Positions 11,283 to 23,204 are shown, counted from the stretch's first letter. The stretch is DNA of 64,000 nt from Silene conica (GCA_029255685.2 CM055315.2:29579501-29643500); one strand, 5' to 3'. Program-made: numbers and translations. Notes: generated by a model not told the origin, from the letters alone.

Positions 11283-14200
11283 ATGTTAAGGAACTGTTAT
11301 AGGCCATTAGAGAGGTGTTTAGGAAGGAGAGGAGATGGATTAATGTGGCATATGGATTTAAAACCACATGCTACAGGCGATTATTCAATAGCAGTTGTTC
11401 AGGCTAATTCTTGTTTAGAAGATCAAAGTCAGGTTTACACTTCTCCTTCTGCTACTTATGTTGGTGTTTATGATGGTCATGGTGGTCCTCAAGCCTCTCA
11501 ATTTGTCAATTCTTACCTCTTTTCTTTCCTTCACAGTAAGTTTTTTCTGTCTTTCTTCATCTTTATTCTGTTTTATTTGTGAATTTCATGTTGCTTTCTA
11601 TTGGGTTTTTTATTATGTTTCCTTCCGTATTTTTTGGTTTTGGATTATGATTGAATAAGTCAAAATTGGTCGACTATACTCGTTAGGGTTCTTTTTTCTA
11701 TTCTTTATGTCAAGTTTCACACACTTTTCGTTTTGAGTATTTCGGAAACAGCCTCTTTGTGTTTTTAGCACAAGTGTAATCTTGTTGTTATTGGGTTTTT
11801 GCTTACTAGAATGATGATTTGGGGTTTGGTTTCATCTTGGTACAGTAGCTGAATTTTGACTGATTCTCAATTTGTGTATGTTATTTGCGATTTTCAGGGT
11901 TTGAAATACTAGATTCGGTCGAAATTTTAGGATATTTTCTCATGTGAGTTTGGGCTACGTTGTTTTTTTGTATTGGGTTTGTAGGATAGGTATGGAATGT
12001 TCATGAGATAATTATTGAATACATTGTATGTGAATTAGAATTTGTAATGGAGCATGGAGGAATGTCAGCTGAAGTTATTAAAAAGGCATTTAGTGCGACT
12101 GAAGATGAATTCTTGAGCCTTGTCAAGCGGACATTACCGCACCAACCACAAATTGCTTCTGTTGGATCATGCTGCCTTGTGGGTGCTATCGTGGACGATG
12201 AACTGTTTGTGGCCAATCTAGGTGACTCGAGGGCAGTATTGGGACGAAAGGGCTCGACAAAGTTGAGTAATGTAGTGGCAGAAAGGTTATCTACTGATCA
12301 TAACGTCGCAGAGGAGGAAGTTCGGAGGGAGGTTGAAGCACTTCATCCTGATGACTCGCACATCGTTGTATACACTCGTGGAGTTTGGAGGATCAAGGGT
12401 ATTATTCAGGTAATAATTGGCTCTTGTTATTTTTAATATTATTCATCCCGCTTAAATTCTACTCTAATCTACACGGGTCTCACATTTAAAAAGTGAGACA
12501 AACCCATTGCTTATACTCATCAATTGGCAATTAGTGGGCTAATAGATCAGTCTGAAGAAGTAGTTGTGTGAAACCATCTTTTTTAAATTTCTGAGTAGTT
12601 CCTTTTTCTCAAGGACCTATTACTTGCTTCTGTGTGGTTGGTTAAATGCCAGCACCTTTTTCAGAGTCTATCAACCAAACTAGGTGGTGTTTTACTAAGA
12701 TGATGTACTAATTTGGGCGAGAGAAATACGTGTTGTGCCTTTATAGTGATGAAGTTACAGGCATCTTATATACCCCAACATGGCTTATGCAGGAGCCTCA
12801 ATGAGTGGTGGGTGTATTCATCGTGTTAGAGAGGACATTGAGGGGCGTGCTGTGGTTGTGCCCTTCATCAAATGTCTTCTTCTGTTCATAGTTTCCTTCC
12901 AGTCTAAACGCATGCTTTGGGTATAAATGGTTACTGTCTGCCTCTTTTTTTCTGCCCAGAAGTGTTTGTTGTTGGTCTGAACAGAAACCATTCTCATCAG
13001 CATTAATAGTAAAACCTTTTAAGCATCAAATTAATTTAGCTACAATTATTTTTGTTTTGTTTGGTACTTTTGAAGTTTATGAAAAGGTTACTTATATTGT
13101 TGTAAAAGAAAATTTGTAGACATTTTACTTATCACCATGATTTTTGTTGGTTTGAAGGATGCTGATATGGTTGTCATTTTTTCATTATTATCTCAACCTG
13201 TTTGCTAGTATTGTTTATTTGCGTGCTCTACAACTTCTGTTAGTGGATTTCCAAAGGATACTTGCAGTCTGAAATCATATGGCAAACAAACTAAACATGC
13301 AAGATTATGTTTCTTACCGATTTTCTTTCTCCAAGATTATTTTGTTTGTGTGAAATTTTACCTTAATGTATTTAATTTGTAGGTTTATCATTTTTTCTCT
13401 TGGAGGTATGACATTGATGATGTTGACGCTAATATTGTAGTAACGTCACGTCTCGTGTATGTTTACATTGAACTTTTCCTTATTGAATCATCAGTTTGTT
13501 TTCTTTTAATTTTCTGTCCAATCGATTGAGAACTTCAGATGTCATTGCGAAATTGCTCTGTTTGATACTTTGTATAGAGGTGAAATTAATCAATTAATTA
13601 ATGGACATTAATATTAATATTCTTGTTTGCCTATAAAATTGATGGTATTCTTGTATTATTCCCTGTGGTTTAGCTTTCAGAGCTGAGTTCCTTTATAGGT
13701 AAAACTATCACCTATAGAGGCATCTAATGAAGATGCTATTTTGATTAAATTTTTTGTTTTTCAGGTTTCAAGATCTATTGGTGATGTCTATTTGAAAAAA
13801 CCTGACATTAACAGGGAGTTTGGGAATCGTATTCCCTTAAGACGTGCTGTAATCACAGCAGAACCATCCATAATTCGAAGAAAGCTTAAGCCACAGGATT
13901 TGTTTCTAATCTTTGCGTCAGATGGCCTTTGGGAACAATTGTCTGATCAAGCTGCTGTGGAAATCGTATCCAAGAATCCCAGAACTGTGAGTATAATGCC
14001 TTTAATCTATTTCTATCTCTTATAAACTGTCTTACAAAATTGTACTGTAATGTTTCATGACAGTTGTCATTTATAGATGATCACCAGTAGTTAGGTCAGT
14101 TGTAGTGAGACCAACATTCATGTTATAGAGAGACCTATTGTCACTAAGTTATCGTGTGTTAATCATGTTATTAAAACTGGTTTTTCCCGCTTGTTTTCAG

Positions 14201-14839
14201 TTGTTGCATCAAAAATGGGTTGTGATTGTTGAAATGTCATTACCATCCTATCCGTGACCGCAATAAACTTCGATATCATTATTACTTTCTGGCCGGTATT
14301 TAAAACTACCTTCAGTCCAAATCTGTGTCCCTATTTAACTTGGAGGCGAAACAATGTCAACTTTGACCAATATTTGTCTTATTGTTTCATATGAGCAATG
14401 TACAACTTAAAAATGATAATATGAAAATAATTATTTTCCTAGATAAAATGCCAGTAATTTTAGATTATGTATGTATGTATGTATGTATATTTTGGTGAGA
14501 TTAATGTATAAAACGGACATGAGCAATAAAATCACAAGGGATAGAGGTTGAATGTTGGTGTCAATTGATACTGCCTGGTTTCAATGAACTTACCATCTAG
14601 AACTCTTGCAGGGAATTGCGAAGAGACTAGTAAGAGCTGCGCTTCAAGAAGCTGCGAAGAAGAGAGAGCTAAGTTATGGTGACATAAAGAAGATTGAGAA
14701 GGGAATTCGGCGCCATTTCCATGATGATATATCGGTTGTCGTGGTTTATCTTGATCACAATGCCAGATTTAAGCCATCTGCTGTAGGCTACACCACTGCT
14801 CCTAAAGATATCTCATCGCTCAATAAAGAAGCAATATGA
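11283..14839 (+). CDS. Protein phosphatase 2C, clade D (PP2C63-like), four exons
   Basis: Serine/threonine phosphatase of the metal-dependent PPM family. Plant clade-D members dephosphorylate plasma-membrane H+-ATPase and are inhibited by SAUR proteins in auxin-driven growth (family knowledge). Exons are 11283-11535, 12039-12409, 13765-13986 and 14612-14839, joined in frame with GT/AG introns, giving 357 residues. Metal and catalytic motifs in order are LEDQ (45-48), VYDGHGG (62-68), ASVGSCC (124-130), NLGDSRAV (144-151), SRSIGD (210-215), ASDGLWE (259-265) and HDDIS (319-323). All the acidic metal ligands I know are present. The sequence is closest from memory to Arabidopsis At4g33920 (about 380 aa). 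Relative to that protein it lacks a few residues after KKPD and ends about ten residues early, just after ISSLNKEAI, losing the usual RRLLNVLY-like tail. No signal peptide is evident, although clade-D proteins often have a short hydrophobic or basic N-terminus. It looks intact and functional. Confidence 0.93.
11536..12038 (+). other. PP2C intron 1
   Basis: It runs from GTAAGT after CAC-A (His84) to an acceptor TTAG before AA-TTT-GTA. The first codon of exon 2, Lys85, is split (phase 1). A T-rich intron with no gene. Confidence 0.88.
12410..13764 (+). other. PP2C intron 2 (largest, ~1.36 kb)
   Basis: It runs from a GTAATA donor after GGT-ATT-ATT-CAG to a TTTTTCAG acceptor before GTT-TCA-AGA (phase 0). 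It holds no recognisable inserted element. The 61-codon antisense frame at 12818-13003 has no family resemblance. Confidence 0.9.
13987..14611 (+). other. PP2C intron 3
   Basis: It runs from a GTGAGT donor to a CTTGCAG acceptor (phase 0). It includes a short GTAT microsatellite at 14468-14486. Confidence 0.9.
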
Positions 14840-14937
14840 AAAGCCTCCAATTTTGCTGTCTCCGAGTGGATAGCGTTTCAGCGCACCATAATCATGTAAA
14901 TTATTCTATTAGTATAATCCAAGCGTCATAATATAGT

Positions 14938-14947
14938 AATAAAATAA
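14938..14947 (+). terminator. Probable polyadenylation signal of PP2C
   Basis: AATAAAATAA lies about 100 bases after the stop codon in A/T-rich sequence, a typical place for a plant near-upstream element. Cleavage would follow by 10-30 bases. This is inference from the motif only. Confidence 0.4.
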
Positions 14948-15980
14948 TTTATATACATATGGTGCTACTGAAACTTAGCATCACTTGTGAAGTGATGCGT
15001 TAACAAAAATGCTGACTGACTTCTGTGGGAAGGTTGTCTGGTAGATAATCCTAGCAAAAAAAACAAAGTTTTGGCAAGGACATGAAAATATCAGAGTGAT
15101 GTAGATATTAGGTTCTTCAGAATGGAGTTGGTTTGTTTCTCTGCAAAGAACACTTTTTTTGCTGTTTGGTTTGACAGGTATTTCAGTTAATGTGAGAAGC
15201 TACTGAGTACTGACAGTTACACTGAATCTATACAACAATTTTGTGTTGTGCTCAACTTTGTTCATGTAATTTATGTTCAATTTCAAGTTTCCAAATACTT
15301 TTGTCCCAATCATTTATTTGCCTCTTTTATTCTTTGTGCGAGGTATTTTACTCAGACAAATAGGTGATCAGGACATGGTGACTTTGGCAAGTTCCTAGCT
15401 AAAACTATTTAGCCGTTCTAGGGTAAGATTTTCTTTACTTTTAAGACCCTACATGAAGAGATGGTATTTCAACCGAATTGTACACCAATTCTCATTGAAA
15501 ACGCCTTATATTCGTCATAAGGGAAAGACGGGCTAAATAGTGTGGTATTTGGTGGAAACGGTTCAAGTGGACGGGTTAGAGCTCAATATTCTAGCATTTG
15601 TTAATTAGTACTTAGTAGGTATGTGTGTCTACATACCTAAGTCATCATATCTACCCAACATGTCATATTCATTCGATGCCTATCAATTCAACAAAACAAA
15701 CCAAAACAATTAAAAAATGTTAGAATGTTGACGGCAACATAATCAAAACAAATCAATTAAAACTTCTTCATTCAATCTTTTACTGTTATTTTTACATATG
15801 TTCATCTTCTCCATTTCCATCAAAACAAAATTTCATTGATGAAGCTTTTCTATCTTCACATATATTCATCTTCTCCATTTTCATCATAACAAAACCCCAT
15901 TGATGAAGCTTCTCTTTCTTCAACAATGTCAGCAAAAAAAGTGTTCAATGTTTATTAGTTTCAACATATTTTCATCTCCT

Positions 15981-16022
<42 letters not shown>

Positions 16023-16299
16023 ATATCTTCATCTTCATTTTCATTATATCATCAGTCATTGATTTCAGCTTAAATCCACAAATAAAATTTACGATGTCAT
16101 CGAAAGGCAGGGCTTTGACTAATGAGACGATTGTACAAGAGTCCATCACTGAATTTGAGAAGAATAACGGTGAAGTGTGTGACGGTAATGATGAGCAAAA
16201 TCTCACGATGTTGGCGAATAAAGCTATGTTTCATTAACATGATATAGAAAACATCAAGTATATCACGCTACTCTAAAATAAATATCACGCTACACACCA
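14948..16299. other. PP2C downstream flank with short duplications and a long poly-A
   Basis: A unit containing CATCTTCTCCATTT and TTGATGAAGCTT occurs twice in tandem (about 15795-15925, period about 72). An uninterrupted run of about 40 A residues ends near 16020. The run could be the tail of an old retroposed sequence, but no body or target duplication was recognised. No gene is seen. Confidence 0.45.
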
Positions 16300-16690
16300 C
16301 ATTTGATACCGTAGTTAACTTAAATACACACGTACGGATATTAACAAAGGAATGCTACCATTGCAGACTTGTCGATGTAACCATATTTAAAGTTATTTCG
16401 TTACCAAAAAAAAAAAAAACCATATTTAAAGTTATTTGTAATACCCGATTAAACCTCATATTTTTGATACAATAGTTAACTTAGATACAGATGTAGGCAT
16501 GTTAACAATGAAATGTTACCATCGCAGGCCTACTGATGTAACCATACTTAAAGTTTAACTAACTCGACCGAATTGAACTAACACGGTCTAGTTACACCAA
16601 CTCGACCGAGTTTAACTAACTTGGCCGAGTTGAGTCACAACTCAGCAGCTAACACAAATACAGCCCTACGAAAGAGAGGGGTGTTACAAG
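16300..16690 (-). mobile_element. Gypsy LTR fragment, reverse orientation
   Basis: Read on the minus strand from about 16688, it begins TTGTAACACCCCTC and continues through GAGTTGTGACTCAACTCGG and several CTCGG-type palindromes. This closely parallels the start of the LTR at 2334. A block near 16320-16400 recurs at 16476-16556. It is a truncated, old fossil. Confidence 0.55.
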
Positions 16691-17726
16691 ATAAATACAT
16701 CAGAATTAAAGAATAAGCCTTTTCTTCCAAGACTACGTCTGCATCTGTCTTTGTTGCATCAGTCGAACACAGGGCCGGTCCTAAAGATTTTGAGGCCTTT
16801 AGGCAAAATTGTAAAATGGGCCCCTAACTTTTTAAAAAAAATTATTCAAGTAATTTATGTATAATTATCTAATGCTCCGTACAATTTAATAAAACGGACG
16901 CATGCAAACTTTTGAATTAGATGGAGTTGATTCAGGAAAAATCTTAAAAAATTTAGAAAAAAAAAATTTGATTTGGAGAATTGGAGAAAGGGTACCTTAT
17001 AATTGAACCATTTTATCGTTAAAAATCACAATAGACTGAAATTTTTTCGAAGTTTAGATATTAGCTTTATTAGACGTGTCTATTGAATGTATAATTTAGA
17101 CTAATTATACTACGACGAACACAATTCGTATAAAATCTCAAAAGCATGTAAAATATTTTATAATTCAATTGTCCCACTAAATACGTAAAGAATCAAATGA
17201 ATGAAACTATCAACGTAGTGAACTAAAAAAAATATAGAAATGGGCCTTGTAATAAATTCAAAATTGAAAATAAACAAATAAAAAATGCCGCCACTAGGAA
17301 TAGAACACAAGACCTCTTAACCTTTAGTATGATACAAAACCACTACACCACTTACCTTAGTTTGCTTTTTATATGTAATACATTCTATTTGTCAAATAAC
17401 AAACTTTCAATCTTGCAATAATGGGCCCCTTCTAGACTTGGGCCCTAGTCATTTGCCAACCCCGACACCCCTTAGGGCCGGCCCTGGTCGAACACCTTAT
17501 TGACTTTGTCTTTGAGATAACAGACCAGACGCCTTGCTATCTCAGCAGAGCTCTCATCTTTAACTGCCACAGCCCAAAACTATTTGTCCCAGTGAACTTT
17601 TCAACACTTAAGACATTCGTTCCCGACCTCTTTTCACCCAAAAATCAAGAAACCCAAATAATGCCTAAAAGACAACTAATGCGAAATCAGATCCCAAATC
17701 AGAACCTTAGCTCTTGTGCTAATTGT
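16691..17726 (-). mobile_element. Copia gag-region remnant (interrupted by the hAT element)
   Basis: On the minus strand, the sequence around 17615-17550 gives a weak match to the Copia gag motif with a phenylalanine-glycine-leucine-tryptophan core. A primer-binding-like stretch (ACAAGAGC) lies between it and the LTR at 17727. It is a broken fossil with several breaks, and the hAT copy landed inside it. The family (Tork-like) is an inference. Confidence 0.45.
16770..17486. mobile_element. Non-autonomous hAT element with 8-bp target duplication
   Basis: The ends are CAGGGCCGGTCCTAA at 16770 and TTAGGGCCGGCCCTG ending at 17486, matching inverted termini. The flanks 16762-16769 and 17487-17494 are both GTCGAACA, an 8-bp duplication as hAT elements make. 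It is 717 bp long with no transposase frame. It sits inside the Copia gag remnant. Confidence 0.92.
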
Positions 17727-19026
17727 TGTAACGGGGGCGTCCCGTTACCCAAATAGTTAATTGATAAAGTAATAAGAACAATAAATAACGAATGTAAATA
17801 AAGTTGACACAAAGATATATGTGCTTCACCAGTAAAATAACTGGCTACGTCCACCCTACGAGGTGATCAAACTTCACTATAATGGAGAAAATAGCACAAA
17901 AGTAGACCGGTATACAAGCGCTCAATATGAGCCAAAAGTATACCCTATTCTACCAACATATATAGTAGTCTCAAAGGAACAAAAGTGATTACGTCGTAGT
18001 CTCAAAGGAACAAAAGTGATTACCCCAATAAGACGAAGGACAAACTATCTTGAGGCCAACTAATATCTGAACAAACTCCTTCGATCTTCAAAGACAGACG
18101 AACCTCAATAACATGGCCGGAGACAAACTGAGTTTTCTTCTTCGGAAGTGATAAATTATTCCTCACATATGGGACTTTCGGGTTTCTTCAGGAAGGAAAC
18201 TCAGAAATTAACCCTCTGTATTGTGCTCTCAAATCTCTCTCTTTTAATTAACCTAGAACAAATCTTGGGTCTTTATATATATACTTATTCCACCCAAAAT
18301 AATATATAGACTTAGGGGTGTTAACGAGCCGAGCCGAGCCCGAGCTTGGCCTTGCTCGGCTCGTGCTCGATTACCAAAACTCGAGCTCGAGCTCGAGCCG
18401 ATCTTACCCGAGCTTGAAAAAAATGCGCTCGTTATAAAGCTTGCGAGCTTTAACACGAACTCGAGCCAAACTCGAGCCAAATCGAGCCTATATAAAATTG
18501 TTTATTTTTAATTTTTTTCTTCCGATATTTTCAGTAACAAGGTTCGAAGATTTTATCTAAAAATGTTTAGTAAAATCAACAAGATATTTGATATATATGA
18601 TTCATAGATATAATAACGATAAAATATTTTTATAATATATGAGCATATTTTTATAAAATATGATTAATATCTTATATAATCTCAAATGTTCGAGCCGCTC
18701 GCGAGCTTTTCGAGTCGAGCCAGCCTTTGCTCGGCTTGACTCGTTAAGCTCTCGAGCCGAGCCCGAGCTCGAGCCGAGCTCACACGAGCCGAGCTTTGAC
18801 CGAGCTTTGACCGAGCCGATCTCGAGTTGCTCGCGAGCTGTCTCGTCTCATTAACAGCCCTATAAATAGACTAATTAAAAACAAAGACTATTAAGAAACT
18901 AAAATAATAATTTCCTAATATCATAAATAAACTAAGAAATCAAGCCTTAATAAGACGCTCGGTTTAATCCGTCTTCGACTTAGCTTAATCTATCTTGGAT
19001 ATAAATTCAAGGCAGAATTTCTAACA
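17727..19026 (-). mobile_element. Copia-type LTR, reverse orientation, carrying a nested miniature element
   Basis: On the minus strand it starts TGTTAGAAATTCTGCC (from 19026) and ends CCCCCGTTACA (at 17727), typical TG...CA LTR ends. The gag remnant follows at the expected side. About 555 bases of its length are the nested element at 18307-18862, leaving an LTR of roughly 750 bases. It is an old fossil, and no target duplication can be paired because the other end is missing. Confidence 0.5.
18307..18862. mobile_element. Miniature element rich in GAGCCGAGC repeats
   Basis: It begins TAGGGGTGTTAACGAG and ends CTCATTAACAGCCCTA, about 16-bp inverted ends with two mismatches. Both inner borders are dense in CGAGCC/GAGCTC words with palindromic character, and the centre is A/T-rich. 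The ends suggest a hAT-type miniature. A clean 8-bp duplication was not found. Confidence 0.6.
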
Positions 19027-20760
19027 GTTGGAAATTATGTCCTACGCGCACACCAAAGGAAACTGAAACGGAGAGAAACAGTTTAAAATAAATGCAAGTC
19101 ATGTTCTCCACGAAAATATGAGGCATGATGAGCTCGTATTTCTACTATCTATTTAGCATATTCTAAGTACAATAAAGCGACATTGGGATGCGGTTTTACA
19201 TGATTTACATCATTATTGCCAATTTTCAAGTGTCGGGGTTAGTAATGGAATTTTGTGCAATTATCGGAAGCAAGGGCATGTCTTGAAGTTATCATGGTGC
19301 AAAACATCTACAAGTATGAAAGAAGACTACCTAAGACATGAGAAATTGGAAGTATGAAGCAATTGAAGAATTGAAGTTGCGGTTGCATAAGGATCAACTT
19401 CAAATGGGTATATCTTGAGTTATAGAGCTCCAATCGATGCAAGGCCAAGTGGAGGTGAAAGCTTATGTTCTTAGCTTTCCAACGATAGGTCACACGCCTC
19501 ATTTGGCCAAGTATCGAGGGAGATATGGCTTTTGGAAAATTGCTGTCCAGGAGCAAAACCGCACCGTGCAGTTTTCTCATTTCCAAAAATGGCACCGTGC
19601 CGATTCCTGCTGCCCTGTTTCGCCAACTTGTTTTAACCTTGTGTTTGGAGGCCCATTATCCCCAATTAGGTTAGGCTATAAGGAGGTGATTACATTAGGT
19701 TTTGATATCATCTCATTACATCCCTTACCATCTCATATTATCTTTTATCCTTTGTTTTAGTAGAGATATTATCTTTTTAATTGGGTTTTAGATCTTGAAT
19801 GGAGAGTTAATCTCTTCTCTTAATCCAACTCAAAGGTGTAATCTTTGGTTGTAAGATATTCTAATCTTTCCTTGGTTTTTGTTATTGTTATTAATCTCTT
19901 GGATTTATTATTATGATTTTGGATTTTGTTTGATTAAGACAACTAAGTATGATTTCCTTGTTGTTTAAATCTCACCAATTTCCTTAATTTATTGTTGTTG
20001 GGTTTATTAAGTGTGTTTCCTTGTAATCCCATTTTGCAACAACTTGTAATTTGGCCAAATCCAAAACTTTAATTCACCATTTCAAATCAAATATTTTTGT
20101 GACGATTTCAACAAGGAGATTCGAAACCCCATTCTGTTCGTTTTTCCCAAATTTAGGTGAGTTCGTGATATTGTTTTTTATTACAAATACTCAAATTAGT
20201 AAAAATACCCAAATTAAATAAGAACCCTAATTCACAAATAACACAATAAAGATGGTTGGGTATATGTTTTAAACCCATTAATTCAGAAATCCGTCATTAA
20301 TGCAAAAACCGAATCCAATTTTGCAGAAATTCGAAAAATCGAATCCAATTTTGCAGAAATTCGAATCCAATTTCTAGAAATTCGAATTCAAGTTTTCAAA
20401 AATCGACTTTTAAATTTTCCAGAAGTTTACAATTGTAAAATAATTAGGATACTCACCAAAAATAAATAGGAAACTTACCTTCATTTAATTTTTTCCCCCA
20501 AATTGATCTTATTTGAAGTGAATAGGGGGTTTGAGCAAGATGAATATGATGTTGGGTTGAAGGAGGGGATATAACATAAGTTGAGTTGTTTGTACTAGGG
20601 TTATTTTAGTCATTAAAAAACATAAATTGACGGAAATTTTTAAAAAAGTCGAAATATAGGCCTGAATACGTAATATGGGAGGAATTTCTTGCCTGAATGA
20701 TAAGTAAGGGAGTAAGTTTAGAAAAACGTTTCAAAAGGGAGTAATTTTAAAAAAACGTGT
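19027..20760. other. Repetitive non-coding DNA, probably retroelement-derived
   Basis: Open frames are short and lack family features. The stretch 19400-20100 reads like the leader or LTR of a large retroelement (long unspliced non-coding text with TTATTGTTATTAATCTC-type repeats). Direct repeats of AATCCAATTTTGCAGAAATT occur at 20302-20360. At 20700-20780, AAAAGGGAGTAATTT words repeat. No gene can be supported. Confidence 0.35.
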
Positions 20761-21165
20761 TTCAAAAGGGAGTAATTTCTAATTTACTCGTATTATATTT
20801 CAAGTTTGAATTGAATTTTAACCATGCATATAACTTGTAAATCTGATGATCAAAACGGGAGGCCCAAGTAGCTTGGTCATGGCTGTACAGGGCCATGGAG
20901 GCTCCTGGAGAAGGGCAGGGTTTAGATGGTGGACGAACAAGTTCGGTTCCAAACTCGAATCTTTCTACCAATTTTGAGTTTTAACTTTTGATCATTAATC
21001 ATACAAGTAGAGTGGTTTTTGGGAGAATGGTAGTAGCGTAAACAAAAATATAGAAGTGAGAATGTGGTAATGAATTTGAGAGGTTCCAAGTTAAAATCCA
21101 TTCATTGTAATTACAAACCAAACTAATTTCTCATCATAAAACATCATTGGATGGTTTCATTTGTT
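20761..21165 (-). other. 3' flank of Lhcb6
   Basis: This is the region just past the Lhcb6 stop on the minus strand, probably including its 3' UTR (about 21165 down to 21000). A G/C-richer patch at 20860-20960 gives an isolated antisense frame of no recognised family. Confidence 0.4.
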
Positions 21166-22163
21166 CTATAAACCTAGAGCTCCAAGGGGTGTTTTCCCTT
21201 GTCCAGCTTCAAAGTAAAATGTCAACATAGCTAACATTGCAATTCTAGCATGCTTAATTTCAGCCAACTTCAGTCTCTCTAGCTTCTCCTCATCAGCAAC
21301 GTACACACCATTCTCCATGGTTCCCGCCAATCGCAAAGGGTCGAAAAATTTGCCACCTGGGTAACCTTGTTCCCCCGTGAAATTCGCAAAGTTCTCTGCC
21401 GTTTTTGACCATGGGGTAGCCCACTCCACGGATTGAGAATCCGGGTTGAAGAAGTCCACCCATCTTTTGCTCTCCACCCAACCCATTAGCAGTAGTTGAG
21501 TTCCCAGCAATGTCGGGAATGAGAATGGAGCTACGGCCCCTGGAGCTGCCCCTGCTTCGAACCATGGGATACCGCTCCATGCCTGCCCTACGAATATCCC
21601 TAGTACCGCGGCCATGGCCCATCGTCCGTGGATTAGCTCTGCCTCTCTGTACCATTTAAGGAAGGCTGGATCCTTTCCTAGGCCTAGCGGGTCGAACCCG
21701 AAGTCTCCTGGGAGTCTGCAGTTGGGTTAATTATTAGGTTAAATAGAGTACTCACATTACTGTATTGAATTAATTAAGTGCTTCAAATAATGTGTTTATT
21801 ATACAAATTTAAATTTGTATGTGAAGGGAGACCTTACTGGTTTAATATAGTGAACTGATTGGGGGATTGAGTGTCTAAAAAGCAAGACGAAAAGTGATAG
21901 ATAGGATTGAACCGAGGAAGTATAATGTAAACTTACGAGCCATCGAGCCACTCGGGGTCCACCAAGTTACCACCGCCTTTAACAGCCGGAATCCAAGACT
22001 TCTTCCCCACGGCCGCAGCTGCAACAACTAGCTTCCTAGTTGTTGAAGCAGCCTTGTTGTTACCCGCAGCACCAAACAGAGCTTGACCACCCTTCTTTCC
22101 ACCAGACAAGAAGGGTGAGGTAAACCCGTTTACGACTGCGGTTGCCGATGTTGCAGCTGCCAT
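21166..22163 (-). CDS. LHCB6: Chlorophyll a/b-binding protein CP24 (minor PSII antenna), two exons
   Basis: CP24 is a thylakoid-membrane pigment protein that links the trimeric LHCII antenna to the photosystem II core. Exon 1 is 22163-21937 and exon 2 is 21715-21166. A 221-bp GT/AG intron splits the Ser76 codon, and the product is 258 residues, the length of Arabidopsis CP24. Residues 1-50 are Ala/Ser/Thr/Lys-rich and lack acids, as in a chloroplast transit peptide. The mature part begins near [12 protein letters not shown] (54-65). Helix 1 carries the chlorophyll-binding [11 protein letters not shown] (100-110), and the last helix carries [12 protein letters not shown] followed by [17 protein letters not shown] at the C-terminus. 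[14 protein letters not shown] and [13 protein letters not shown] are CP24 hallmarks. The gene looks intact. Expression should be light-driven, in line with its promoter. Confidence 0.97.
21716..21936 (-). other. Lhcb6 intron
   Basis: A GTAAGT donor (complement of 21931-21936) and a CTGCAG acceptor (complement of 21716-21721, cut before 21715) bound 221 A/T-rich bases. Confidence 0.93.
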
Positions 22164-22361
22164 TTTATCTATCTTGAAGAAAACAAACTGGATCGTGTTG
22201 AATTACCAATGTTTTGCACTCTATGTTGTTGTCAAATGAAGTGGAAAGAGTGGTGTTATTTTATGATACAAAGGGTTGAGTAAGTGGGGCTAAGGAGATC
22301 AAAAGAGTGTAAATGAGAGGAGCCAAGTCGGATGTGTGTAATCCAGGACAGATTTCTCTAT

Positions 22362-22395
22362 GGATATATAGAGGATAGATATCTAGCCAATCACA
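22362..22395 (-). promoter_or_regulatory. Lhcb6 core promoter: TATA box, GATA words and CCAAT box
   Basis: On the minus strand the order is TGATTGGCT (an inverted CCAAT box, complement of 22385-22393), then AGATATCTATCC with GATA-type words, then CTATATATCC (TATA box, complement of about 22362-22371). Transcription would start about 30 bases on, leaving a leader of roughly 160-170 bases before the ATG at 22163. CCAAT plus GATA motifs just upstream of the TATA box are a known arrangement in light-regulated Lhc genes. The start site is inferred. Confidence 0.65.
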
Positions 22396-22479
22396 TTTTA
22401 GATTTCTTACATTTCTTCCTATTCTTTCCATCCACTAGTTTTTTTGATTTGCCTTTTGTTTCTTTCATTTCGGACTACA

Positions 22480-22680
22480 TCTCGCAAATGGAGCAAATGG
22501 GTTGGGTTTAGGTTGGGTTACTTCAAGTATGTAGTATTATACTATTATGGGGTTAGTTCGCGTTGGATTGGGTTGTTAGAGTTTTGAGTATTTTCGGGTT
22601 TGTTGGTGGAGTTATTTTCGGGTTAAGCAGGTCGAGTTATTTCGATTTTAGGAAATTTTCAGATCAATGTTCAAGAAAAA
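22480..22680. repeat. Low-complexity GGGTT/TTTCGGG repeats
   Basis: Short degenerate repeats of GGGTTGGGTT and TTTTCGGGTT. Similar text resumes at about 24350-24560 beyond the inserted miniature elements, so the two parts may once have been continuous. Confidence 0.4.
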
Positions 22681-22880
22681 TAGTAAGTCTTGCTTACAAC
22701 GGGTCACCATTTGTTACGGATATTTTGTGAGATAAAATAGATACAAAATGAGTTAGTGGAGAAAGGGAACCACAGGAATAATGTTGGAGAGAGAGAAAAA
22801 GTGGGTATTTTATGAGAAAAAACGGTACCCGTCACAAGCTTGCGACGAATAATGCCGTTGCAAATAAGAATTTGCGTAAG
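22681..22880. mobile_element. Miniature inverted-repeat element (GTCACAAGCTTG family), diverged copy
   Basis: The left side has TTACAACGGGTCACC and the right side GGTACCCGTCACAAGCTTGCGACG with GCCGTTGCAAATAAG, giving loosely inverted arms around a GGAGAGAGAGAAAAA core. Two better copies lie at 32645-32845 and 37040-37180. The ends are approximate. Confidence 0.45.
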
Positions 22881-22972
22881 AAAAAAAAGATTACATCTAG
22901 TGATGTTATCTATATTTAATTTAGTACTGATAATTGATTTTTTATTTTAACGTAAATAATATCAAAAAATAA

Positions 22973-23160
22973 GTTAGCGCAACCGGATGAAGCTCAATAT
23001 GAGCGTCACTCTCTCACATGCAATAAGTAGGGAGTTTAATAATAATGAGTGGATCACCATATTCAACAAGTGGGGACCCCTAATAATAAGGGGTGCATCA
23101 GTGCATGTAATAGGGTAACGCTGAGATTGAACGTCACCCGATGGCGGCGTATCATTGTCC
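22973..23160. other. Intergenic DNA, no gene recognised
   Basis: A moderately complex stretch giving a 62-codon minus-strand frame without recognisable features. It may be a relic of a repeat. Confidence 0.3.
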
Positions 23161-23204
23161 AATAATATTAAGGCCCTGTTTTTTTGGACTTCAAGTCACT
23201 TAAC

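Noticed and set aside
15980-16021. Possible retroposed gene tail (poly-A of about 40)
   Set aside because: No upstream body resembling a transcript or SINE and no flanking target duplication were found.
21293-21655. 120-codon frame overlapping Lhcb6
   Set aside because: It is an alternative frame of Lhcb6 exon 2, whose true frame gives the CP24 protein.
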